NCBI GenBank assembly: GCA_002633005.1
Contig: NMRA01000233.1
Location: forward strand, 253,687 to 313,686
Source: Phoronis australis
Taxonomy: Eukaryota; Phoronida; Phoronidae
Direction of reading: 5' to 3'
DNA length: 60,000 bases
Shown: piece after piece, positions 24,701 through 34,400 of the stretch
How positions within the stretch are numbered: the stretch's first letter is position 1
Layout of the letters: every line of letters begins with the position of its first letter
Notes under the pieces: model-generated
Databases searched by the model: none
Seen by the model: the letters and a program-made list of their open reading frames with translations, nothing else
What the model was told of the DNA's origin: nothing
Translations under genes and position numbers: made by a program

Positions 24701-26350
24701 GGCCACCATTCCCGTACGTTTCTTCATAGTATTCGTTCAATTCTTGCTCATAATCGTCGTCGCTTTCAAATTCCCTGCTCTCCGCCATTGTTCAATGCTA
24801 GTCACTGATATCTTGTGTTCAACCCATGACGTCACATGGCGGGAAATGTGAAAATTGGCAAAATTGAAACAAAAATCAAAATTTCGATCTAATTACACAA
24901 AATAAACATGGGTTTAGCTAAATTTTATGTCATGCATTTAGTCTGTGGCCACCGGTAGTTCAAAATGTGCAAAAATCCATGGTGTGTACTGTTTAATTCA
25001 TGTTCAAGAAATGTGAATCAGAAAATTGTGGCTTTGCCTTTTTGGAGTGCATTTTTCTACTGTCGCTGACTTTTGTTTACATTGCTGTCCTGTATTCACG
25101 CAGTGTGAATAACAAACCGGTTAAATCGACCAGATGTGTGTTTGTTGTACATGTCGAGCACGCGGCTACTAAACATTACTTCAGAATTGAAATATTTGCT
25201 GTCACGCCACTTGCATGACAAGGCTAAAAATCGTTCATAGTCCGCCATTTTCTTTGTTGTAAAGCTAACCAATGACTGCCTAGGTTACGTCAAGCAGTGA
25301 TAAAACGCGTGCTACTGGATGATCCCCGCGTGTTCTCTACCACCTAGCGGACACGCAGTGAATCAGCGAGACCAACTATTGTCATAGACAGGTACACAAT
25401 TTTCCGAGAATTGTTAATTTCGGGTAACAACTTGGAAATGCAGCTCTTGTATTTTGTACAATGTTGAGAACATTGGTGAAAATTTCGCAGAGTCGGCCAT
25501 TAAGATTTGAGGGTGGTTCATGTTTATGGTATGTAATTTTCCAGTACTTGAACTTAAATCTTTAAACCAACAACAGGTGCAGGTAGCGTCTTTCCAGAAA
25601 GCTTAGTTTGAGAAAAATACGCCCAGATGTCATCAATTCAATTTACGTGCGGTTTTTCAGAAAAGACAGTGTCCATACGAAGCTTCGTTTGACAACAAAC
25701 TGCCCTTAAGGTCAGATGTTCGAACAGACTGTAAGGTTTTATGTACATATCGAAAAAATAATAATTAGTATTTAGTTCGTGAGTTATGTAGGAGGTAACA
25801 CTTTGTTTCACAACTTGTTCCCTGGAAATGTCAGTTATAACGCTGAAAGTTGGGTTGCTGAGCTTTGTGCACACAAAGCTGAGTTTAGAGGAGGTTACTA
25901 CTATATCGCCTCTAATGGGCAATAGCTTCAGCTCCATGTACAATTTCCAACTGCAGCACACTACCCTTACCCGGGCCGAGGACGCGCGACGTGTGTTGTG
26001 ATACAAGTCTGTTTCAACCAGTTCAAGTCCTTATGATCGACAGCGCCACACAGACTGATCTCGACATGGAATTAGAGGACTGCGTGAACGCACTGCTGAC
26101 GGAATTGTTTAACAATGTTATAATTTCATTCCTGAAAAGTGAGCAGGAAAGAGGTGATGCTGTTCTTTTAGCAAGCGACACAGATTCGTACGCCATCCTT
26201 CCTCAGTCGATAGAGGGGGCTACATATACTGACAAGGTCCAAAGCATCACTGACATGGCATTTAAAGGTGTGGAGGGGATAGAGCAGGGAGATTCCCTTA
26301 CGAGTTCAAACAAGCTTTCAGCATCTAAGTTAGAGTTTTCTTTTGTTTGA
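18631..26350 (+). CDS. Gene for a coiled-coil-rich protein with a possible LC8 motif (partial model)
   Basis: Four exons on the + strand of the right arm can be supported: 18631-18757, 20371-20443, 20731-20904 and 25957-26350. The first three join in phase (2, then 0, then 0) with good acceptors (CCTTCTTCAG, TTTTACAG, TTTTTTCAG) and donors (GTAAGC, GTGCGT, GTAAGC). Together they give about 125 residues rich in Lys, Glu, Leu and Ile, typical of helical coiled coil. The last exon gives an acidic tail that contains SATQTD, which looks like a dynein light chain LC8 binding site (TQT core). One or more exons between 20904 and 25957, and the 5' end, were not found. Conservation of frame with the mirror copy supports the exons. 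The family was not recognised. A cytoskeletal or adaptor role is only an inference from the TQT motif and the coiled coil. Confidence 0.65.
20371..20443 (+). CDS. Exon b, coiled-coil gene
   Basis: 73 nt between TTTTACAG and GTGCGT. It enters in phase 2 and leaves in phase 0. It reads IIDAAVKVKTKISEIDGKL followed by RKHRK, a basic coiled-coil segment. Confidence 0.65.
20731..20904 (+). CDS. Exon c, coiled-coil gene
   Basis: 174 nt (58 codons, phase 0 at both ends) between CTTTTTTCAG and GTAAGC. It starts KQRINKEIYQDLAAIPSDQ and ends LEGMEIKYSR. The mirror exon has exactly the same length, which is strong support for a coding exon. Confidence 0.7.
23545..23690. repeat. Single copy of the ~150-bp array family (right arm)
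   Basis: Mirror of 7190-7315, related to the last unit of the 28980-30335 array. Confidence 0.5.
24325..24510 (+). pseudogene. THAP zinc-finger fragment (C-terminal half)
   Basis: The frame begins after TTTTCCTAG, a possible acceptor. It reads GVPKDTKVAQKWHRFVRR, then LCSAHFEDSCF, ending at TAA. In THAP domains a 'FPKD..' strand is followed by a conserved Trp, the C-x2-H pair (CSAH here) and a 'HF...CF' end, and all are present. The N-terminal Cys pair and the rest of a transposase are missing. It is probably a transposase exon left in an internally deleted element. Confidence 0.7.
24543..24788 (-). pseudogene. N-terminal part of a P2X7-ballast-domain protein, frameshifted
   Basis: ATG in good context (ACAATGGCGG, minus strand) opens an acidic start, MAESREFESDDDYEQELNE. 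After about 45 codons the useful frame shifts; the other frame gives YFEPYELDPP, like the 'Y.FEP' motif upstream of the ballast domain (compare YHFEPKY at about 59058-59078). The cysteine-rich domain itself is absent. TGACGTCA lies just upstream of the ATG at about 24828-24835. Confidence 0.5.
25957..26350 (+). CDS. Terminal exon, coiled-coil gene
   Basis: The likely acceptor CCAACTGCAG precedes an open frame that ends at TGA 26348-26350. The exon could instead begin at a later AG near 26022. The frame holds DSATQTDLDMELEDC and then an acidic, Ser/Thr-rich tail. A poly(A) signal follows within 70 bases. The mirror copy has two stops in this frame. Confidence 0.6.
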
Positions 26351-26417
26351 AATGTTGTAGTTACTATTTCTGTTGTATTTTGACATGTTTTTGCGTTGTG
26401 TTGATTTGTTCAATTGA

Positions 26418-26423
26418 AATAAA
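26418..26423 (+). terminator. Poly(A) signal AATAAA
   Basis: AATAAA followed by an A-run, 68 bases after the stop codon of the terminal exon. It is conserved in the mirror arm. Confidence 0.6.
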
Positions 26424-28368
26424 AAAAAATATCTCATCTGACATTTTCATGTTTTGTTCATTGAATTATCCAGATAATGCAAATAATCCCGCTACTTGAA
26501 AGTTTTTTCAATGGCTCATCTCTGGGCGAACTCAGTGAAGTACTGGCGTACATTGGTCACAGTTTTACGCACAAGTCACTCAGTCTCATGCGCTTAATCT
26601 CAGGACGTTGTCTCTATGGCCGCCAACTTCAAGTCAATTGCTGCCAATTACTGCGCCCTGGCGAAACACAAAACATTGTTTACATTTTTATAAAGGAATC
26701 ATTGCTTGAGTGTATTTGATATATGAAAGAATCAACTTTTAGGTTTTTAACTTAACTTAATTTGCCATAAACATGTATTTATGACGTCATAATTTGTCTC
26801 TGAGTGCTCTTATTTCCAAGAGCATGCTACAAGCTACAATCTCGAATTTAGCGTCTAGTTGGATAGACAGTACGGGCAATGTATTGTTCTGTGGCGATAG
26901 GAAATTGGGGACAAGATGTTCACTCAAACAGCATGAGTTCTAGCTGCAAAACGCTGCTTCCTTAGAGAAGGCACATTTTTTAATGATAGCTTGCTCATAA
27001 CAACTTCCTTGTTTTTTCGGTTTTGTGGAATTGTGTGGAATTAGCTAAACATCTACGCTCGCCCAGATTACCGGGAATACCCCCCACACACACTTAAAAA
27101 TACGGCCATGGTACGACTGTTGGAGCCACTGTAATTGTCCATGTTTTTCAGGCCCCCAAAATGATAGCACATGCCAGTCAAAACGAGGCTTTGTTCATGT
27201 TTGCAGTCACTCATCAGACCAGTTGGTTGTTTTGATGCCCACTTTAACCAGTTTGTTTTTTAGGAGAATATTTGCAACGGGCCAAAATTTCACCTATGTT
27301 ATTACGCACCATCCGTTTATAAGCAAAACGGCCAAACAAACGCTTCAAGCTGTGCAGAAACATGTAAATATTTCAAGAACTTTGGAAAGCTGTACTCGTG
27401 TGACGGTAACGACTAAACAAATGACGTATTTCACAGGGAATTTTATGAGAGTGTGTAAATATCTTAAACACCAAAGCCCGAGAGAAGGCAGGTCGCTGTG
27501 TAAAACTAGCTTAACCAAATCACATACCTATTATGTGAAGCAGTTTTGCAATATAGATGAGTACTTTTTTTCTTCGGAATTTCTACGGTATCCTAGGCGA
27601 GCGTTCGACTATACGAAGAGCGTTGATTGTGTACAATATTTAATTGCTTTGACACAGAAATAGTGGCAAAAGTCTTAAGCAATCAGATGCTACGTATCCG
27701 TCGTTAACATTTTCCCTTCACAACTTGAAATTGTATCCCACTGCACGCCAAGAACGCTTGATTATGTTATTTTCGAAATTAAAGCAACTATTTTTGGCGA
27801 TGTGTGTTTATTTCAACGGACGATGCGCCCATGCATAAACGTGACGTCCTTGTGCTAAATCAAAGGGGGACACGATCGACCAAATTCGTCTCTACATTAC
27901 ACTATATATCATCAGGGCCCGTGGTCCAAAAAGTGGACTCGCAAATTGTCCAATTATAATGGGACGCTTCGAGTTAATTTACATGTTTGCATTTGAATTG
28001 TGCATCATGATTGTTTAAAGGGTGCCAAACCTGGTTTTGGCTTAGGAACCAATACCAAAAACGATTTTCCATGCAGTTCTCCGAAACAAAATAATGCTCT
28101 GTAACCCTCAACAACCCTCAAAAGTTTGGAGGAAAATTTGAAACTCCTTACAAAGTCTGCTGAACGGGTACGCGTGACCTACGCTTTTAGCGAATTACAC
28201 GGCAGCTGTGGGGAAAGACGACCCACCCAGGACCACAATATCCAATTTGTGAGGTAGGGAGAATGAATTTTTGGATTATTCATGCCTTTAACTTGGAAGA
28301 TTGACGCTAATGATACATTACCAAGTGACAGAACGAAGATTGATTGAGATCATCAAAACAGGGTTTAG

Positions 28369-28979
28369 AATCCGCTGGCAGACCAAGTGTAAATCTGAAA
28401 ATGTTTAGTTCAAATTAATATAAATGCTAGACATCGTGTTTCTTTCAATTTCCAATTATTGTTGGACTACATGGTTAGATTTGACCAAATATAATCAAGC
28501 TAGCTAGTGTTGACGGATAACCTTTATGAACATTAATTTTAAGCTTATTTGCTTTGAAACCTTAAGTATCAGTCCTAGGTAAGCTTCGTAGCGTGAACTG
28601 TGCTGAGCCTGCAACTTTCAACAAACATGACAACTTTTTCGTGTTGCCAAAACGTTACAGTGTCCATTACACTCCTCCACGTGATGGGAATGATGTCATT
28701 TCAGTACCATACACGGAGGTATTAGTAACACAGAGTGACTAGTATGATGTCGGGGTTAGTCTTCATGTAACATAAACAGTAACAAGGTTAGTAACTGGTT
28801 ATAATTGATCACATTAGTTAAAGTATACGGAGATTGGGATCATTTACTCTATTACTCACTCCAAGCAAGAAGACATAATTGAATGATAAAGTCGCTCCAC
28901 TATCTACAAGAGCGTTGAAATGCGCCTATGAATGTATCGCAAATGGAGTGCTTTTAAGGTTATCAATTTAAATCATAAA
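28369..28979. other. Unique sequence right of the palindrome
   Basis: No gene, repeat or RNA feature could be supported. Confidence 0.5.
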
Positions 28980-30335
28980 AAATGACAACTAGATGGCGTA
29001 AAAACATACAATCCATCCAAAAAAGGGAACGTGCCATATTTCCTGAAAATCTGCCAAGGAACTTCCGAGAAACAAAGAACAACAGAATAAAATGAAATTG
29101 CTTCTAGTGAGCACAGCGCCCGTTGGATCTGCTTGAAAATCTTCGTCATCTGTTGTTATCTTCATATAAATACAAATAAATACTAAATTTAATAGAGATC
29201 CTGCCGTGGGTTTAGGAGATACAGCTATGGGCGCAAAACAAACGAAACAAAAATACCACTGTAGTCAGTTGCCATTATCAAACGTCCTCTTCACACTGAG
29301 ATCATATACGCCAATTTTCAAAACCCTTCCTAGAATGCTTTGGTTGATACAGAGGTAGAAGCCAAAAACAAGATTTGAAAACAGAAAAAAATGGCCAATA
29401 GATGCCGCACAATACCTCGATTTCACTCAAAAACAGGAGGATAGCGTCATCTCACCAATAGATGCATATATTCAAAATTTTATGAAAATCTGTTGACGAC
29501 CTTTGAAGATAGAGAGTTAAACGTAAAAAAACTAAAATTGTCACTAGAGGGCACACCAGTACTCAGATCCGTCCGAAAGTCGTCCTCGTCCGTAATCAAC
29601 ATCATATAAATACACTTGGTAAATTAAGTAAAGATCCTGCAAACGCGGTTTAGGAGATACAGCCATGAGCGCAGAAACACTGTCACTAGGAGGCGCCACA
29701 GTAGTCGAAGTTGTCGGAGAATAATCGTCAGACGTCCACTTCATATAAAAACATACATGCCAATTTTCACAATAATCCTGAAAGTGGTTTGGTAATAGAC
29801 GAGGGGACGCCAAAAACAGACTCGGAAACAGTAAAAATTGCCACTAGGTGGCGCAAACTAAGTCGAATTCATCTGAAAACGGAGAGATAGCGTCACCTCA
29901 TTAACAAATGCCTTTATGCCAAATTTTATGAAAATACGTCGAGAACGTTTGAAGATACAGAAGTAAACGTAAAAAATTGCCACTAGGTGGCACACCAGTA
30001 GTCAGATCTGTCCAAAAGTAGCCGTCGTCCATTGTTAACATCATACAAATACCGAAAACGGGAGGATATCGTCATCTAATATAGGTGCCTACATACCAAA
30101 TTTCATGAAAATCCGTTGAGGACTTTTGAAAATACAGAGGTAAGCGTAAAAATTAAAATTGCCAATAGGGGGCACACCGGTAGACGGATCGCTCCAAAAG
30201 TTCGTTCATGTGGTCCCATCTCCGAAAGGAACACGTGTGCAAAATTTCATGAACATACGACAAGGGGTTTTAGAGATAGAGCAGCGGACGCCGGACGGAC
30301 AGACAGACGGACGGACAGACGGAGATGACGGCATA
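28980..30335. repeat. Tandem array of about nine ~150-bp units ending in GACAGACGG tract
   Basis: Each unit carries a TTGCCACTAGGTGGC-like motif (near 28985, 29103, 29270, 29395, 29541, 29683, 29840, 29980, 30162) followed by TTTATGAAAAT and a 'GA.ATACAG' block. Spacing is mostly 140-160 bp. The array ends in a GGACGGACAGACAGACGG-type tract at about 30292-30325. Such arrays with a GACAGACGG tail are common, poorly classified repeats in marine invertebrate genomes. They are not coding. Confidence 0.75.
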
Positions 30336-31359
30336 ATGCGTCCACATATTAAGATGTGGGCGCATAAAAATGCATAGTATAAACCAGGTCGCTGAATGAC
30401 ACAAACTGAATCTCAAACCTTACCATACGACAGCGTCAAAGTGCATTTCGTTTGGCTGACAAAAACTCATAAAATCGGTCTCATAATATTTCTTATCGTG
30501 ACAGGGTTCTATTTCGGTTACCAAAACCAACAACGAAACCATAAGCTACTAAAGAAAACCCATTTGAGTCTATAATTGTATTAACCAACCATGAATTTCC
30601 AAATTCGTAAATGGCGCAAGTAGGGATTGCCTGTGATTTCAGTTGCCGGCTCATTCAATCGAATGACTGAGGTAATGATTTAAATCCCAAAGTACTTCGA
30701 TTAAAAAGTCAGCTTTGACAGCTAAACTGGAGCGAAATGTAATTTCAAACTTGATGGACAGAATCATGCGCCCAGGATCCCCTCGGTAATTTGTATAATC
30801 GTTCGTGTGCAGCGAAACTTCGATGTAACAGATCCACCGCAACGCTAGTCCTCTCACAAATTGCAAAACTCACTTGATGCAGAACTCTCTGCTTTCCAAA
30901 ATTATGTACATCGAGAAATAGCAAAACTGGACAAGGAACGCTTTAACACATTGCAACAACTCCACACTCACTAAACGTTAGAAAAAAAAAACAATTTCTC
31001 TCCTTTTGACTGACTCGTTAAACACCAAACATCAGCTGTTCGCGACCAATGATTCTATTCCGCACTGGTGGAAAAAATTTCCATGGTCTTGCGTTGTGTG
31101 TGTGCCGTAGGAATCGGGTATGTCGATGCAAAGACCCAGCTTCTGACGAAATAACTGCGGGAGATTCGTTTACACAGGTCCGGCTTGTTGTGATTGACCT
31201 TTACACAAGGCAATATAAAGTCGTTGGGATCTCCCGAAGCGCCTCAATATCACGGAATTGCTCTGAGCGGTGTCAGAGACCAACTTTGATATCGGAGGAG
31301 TAACGACATTTTGTTGTTTTACTAATTACTGACAGAACAATATAGAAGACGATATTATA
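30336..31359. promoter_or_regulatory. Upstream region of the CAP gene
   Basis: The first part (30440-30760) is a copy of the dispersed repeat found at the palindrome core. The rest is unique and may hold the promoter. CAATATAAAG near 31209 is a possible TATA element, about 150 bases before the ATG. No other control site stands out. Confidence 0.3.
30440..30760 (+). repeat. Copy of the palindrome-core dispersed repeat
   Basis: AAAATCGGTCTCATAATATT and the following TACCAAAACCAACAACG match 15160-15230. The later block with AGTACTTCGATTAAAAA matches 15980-16000. Confidence 0.5.
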
Positions 31360-31444
31360 ATGAAGTGGTTAAGCTTAGCTGTTTTGATGATCTGCGCTTT
31401 AGGGGTAACCGCCAAGCCACCTCGGAGGTATTCCTCATCACGAG
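31360..31444 (+). CDS. CAP gene exon 1: signal peptide
   Basis: ATG at 31360 follows ATTATA and opens 85 nt that end at donor GTAAGT (phase 1). It encodes a hydrophobic signal peptide with likely cleavage after VTA-18, then KPPRRYSSSR. Confidence 0.85.
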
Positions 31445-34400
31445 GTAAGTGTTTTCTTTCGTTTTTTTAAGGCTAATTTCAGATTTAAAGGGTTAGACTT
31501 GTGTTAAGAAATCGAACTACTTACAGAAATCCGACTACACGCGTTTTGTTTGCCACGACGAACAAAAGGTGCAAATTAAACACATGTAACAGTCAAACAT
31601 AGAAAATGACAAAAATGATGAAAGCGCTCGGAGGAGCGACACTTGGCGAAATAAATTGAAACGAGGACGATGGATATGACTAAGAAGATGACGAATATGA
31701 TGATAATGATGATGGCGATGATGAACAACATGATAACATTCATATGACGAACGCAGAAGTCAGAAATCAGTAAGAAAAAGGCTAGAGTTCTGTTTAATGG
31801 CCGGTAAACTAACAACAGCGCAGCGCAATCGGTCAACAAAGGAACTGCGTTTTCGAAAAATCTCGAATAATTCATAAAGTGGACGTCCTAGCGAAGAATG
31901 AGAAACATCTTTTGATAACCCGCCTAAAACTCTATCTAACGGTTTTGCAATGTTCTGTGAAATTTTCAAAAGATTTCAATTTTTTCATTTTTTAATATTG
32001 AGAGTTAAAAACAGTAAGTCTGAGAAAAATGTAACAGGTCATTTGAAAGATATACCTCAGAGAACCCACTCGCAAAAACTCACGTCATTTCCTCTTCCCG
32101 TTTAAAATGGCATCCCAGCACGACTGAAAATAGGTCAAAATGCGCCAAATCCGCTATCTTGAAAGCAACTTCTGGTTTTTTAGCACTCGGTAATAGCGTG
32201 TTATAGAAAACTAAAAACCTGAAAATTTCAAAGCAATTGGTCCTATAATGCTCCCTCTACAGGAGAAAACGTTTTAGTCGAAATCGAGGTGCGCATGCGC
32301 AATAGCTGATATTTCCGCCATCGTGAACTGGAAATGAATAATTTCCAAAACACGTGCAGCACACGTTTGGCCTCACAATTCTACCGATTTTCATCCGTAT
32401 ACGTCAAAAATTGTAGCGTCTACGAGCATTTGAATGTGAAATTGAAAACAAAGTGGCCGCCAAATCTGCCATCTTGGATCCGATTATGACTAAAAACAGT
32501 GGCGTGAAAATTTCTTGGAAATCGGATGAAAAATGCGAACTGTAGAGTGCGAACAAATAAAAAAATGAAAGCGCTTGGAGGAGTGACGCTTGGCGAAATT
32601 AACCAAAAGTGACGACGACGGAGATGACGACAACGATGATGATTATGATGAAGAAGGTGGCGATTTTGAACATTACGATTACATTCATATCACTAGCGAA
32701 GATGTCAGAAATCAGTAAGAAATAGGCTACAGGCTTGAGTGACACTTTGCGAAATTAACTGAAAAGACGACGATCCAGATGACAACGACGATGATGATTA
32801 CGATGACTAGCGAAAGTGTCAGAAATTACCAAGAAATAGACTGCAGTCTTGTTCAATGGAAGCTACATCAACATCAGTGCAGCAAGACAGGTCAACAAAG
32901 GAACAGCACCAAGTCAAATAACTCGAAAATGGTAAGTCTGAGAAAATTATTACAGTCCAGTTGAAAGGGTATATCTCAGAGAATCCCCATGCAAAAATTC
33001 ACGTCATTTTGTTTTCCCGTTTAAAATGGCACCCCAGCACAACTGAAAATGGGTCAAAATGCAACAGATCCGCCATCTTGAAAGTAACTTCCTGTCGAGC
33101 ACACTCAGTCCTACAAAAAACTACCACATGAAAGTTCTCTTAGCAAACAAACTCGCATTACGCCCAATACAAGACAAAACATTTTCACTCGAAATCGAAG
33201 TGCGCATGCGCCATGGCCAATATTTCCGCCATCTTTGTCCGAAAGTTCATGATTTCCAGCATCTTTATAGTATTTGCCTAGCGTCATATTTATGCTGATT
33301 TTCAGTTATGTATGTTAAAAATTGCGGCCTCTATGAGTATCTGACCTTGAAATCGGAAACAAAGTGGCCGCCATGTCCGCCATTTTGTATCTGATCAGGA
33401 CCAAAAACAGTAGGCTTTTAGCACTTTTACACCCGACCTACAAAATGTGTGTAAATTTCGTGTGGATTTGACGAAATTGCGACCAGTAGAGTGCGAATAA
33501 AAAAACCCGACGTCAGAGCAACATACTTGGCGAATTCTTCATAAAAGTACATTTTACCGAGATGACATGTACAGAACAGGTGCTGTCTTTGACAAGTGGT
33601 GTGTCTGACTGTGGGGGAAGGGGGCGGCTTGTGTGAAAAGGTATTAACATCGTTCCACTAAACTGATCTGATCACAGTTAGTCCGGTCAGTTGTTACACA
33701 AATCAGGCTAAGTGGATTTGCAGAATATTCCTACTTTGTCAGTTGTCAATATCATACACAGGTCGTTAGTCAATCATTGCTGTACACGGCAGATCTAGTG
33801 CCTTTTTCAGCACGCCTCATTACGACCGTATAGCCTTAATCATCAGGAGTGTATAGTTTTCATCAGAGCACTCGTTTCTTTATAAGTAAATGAGCTATGG
33901 TGTAGGTTGACCTTTTGAAATTTGTTGCGTGATGCGGAATCTTTTAGCTTTTCTAATTTTCAAATATGAAAAGTCACTTTTAAACAACGCCACCATATGA
34001 AATAGGTCGTGATCCATGATAAATCTCTTTTCTTTCCCCATCTTCAACGGTGCAGCGACACGCTTGGCTATAGTTCTCTGTAGACCGAAAATAATGAAAG
34101 ATATCATTTTCGACTAGCAGGCAAGCCAATACGTTGAAAAAATTCAATAGGTATGTTTGTGACGTAAATAGTGTGGTGCAGGTTTTAAAGTGAGCCGGGC
34201 GCAGGCCAGAATCATTTAACATTACCAGAAATCCGTAAACAAGCCATTTGAGCATGCGTGAAATTTCCTCCCACGCAACCCGGCTAATATACAGGCAATT
34301 CACAGAAAACGACCTTATACGTGTTGCTTGTTGACCCGACCTCATTTACCGATAGCAGATGTCATTTACAAGGCCTTAACCAAATTCATATCAAAATTTT

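Larger units (their letters stand above)
24271..25357. mobile_element. DNA transposon remnant with 40-bp TIRs, THAP and ballast fragments
   Basis: The first 40 bases (24271-24310) and the last 40 (25318-25357) are inverted copies with 4 mismatches; both start TGCGTGTCCGCTAGG. Inside, a THAP zinc-finger half on the + strand faces a P2X7-ballast-like protein start on the minus strand. The mirror arm has the same TIRs around only about 300 bp. No clear target-site duplication was seen, so the superfamily is not assigned. Confidence 0.7.
16679..28368 (-). repeat. Right arm of the giant imperfect palindrome
   Basis: This is the reverse complement of 1677-16031. It keeps the more intact copy of the coiled-coil gene on the + strand. 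It lacks the three insertions of the left arm but has a longer version (24271-25357) of a TIR element that is only about 380 bp at the matching place on the left (6233-6612). Confidence 0.9.

Noticed and set aside
27223-27663. 146-codon open frame on the + strand
   Set aside because: The mirror region in the left arm is interrupted by stops and an insertion, and no splice or domain evidence supports it.
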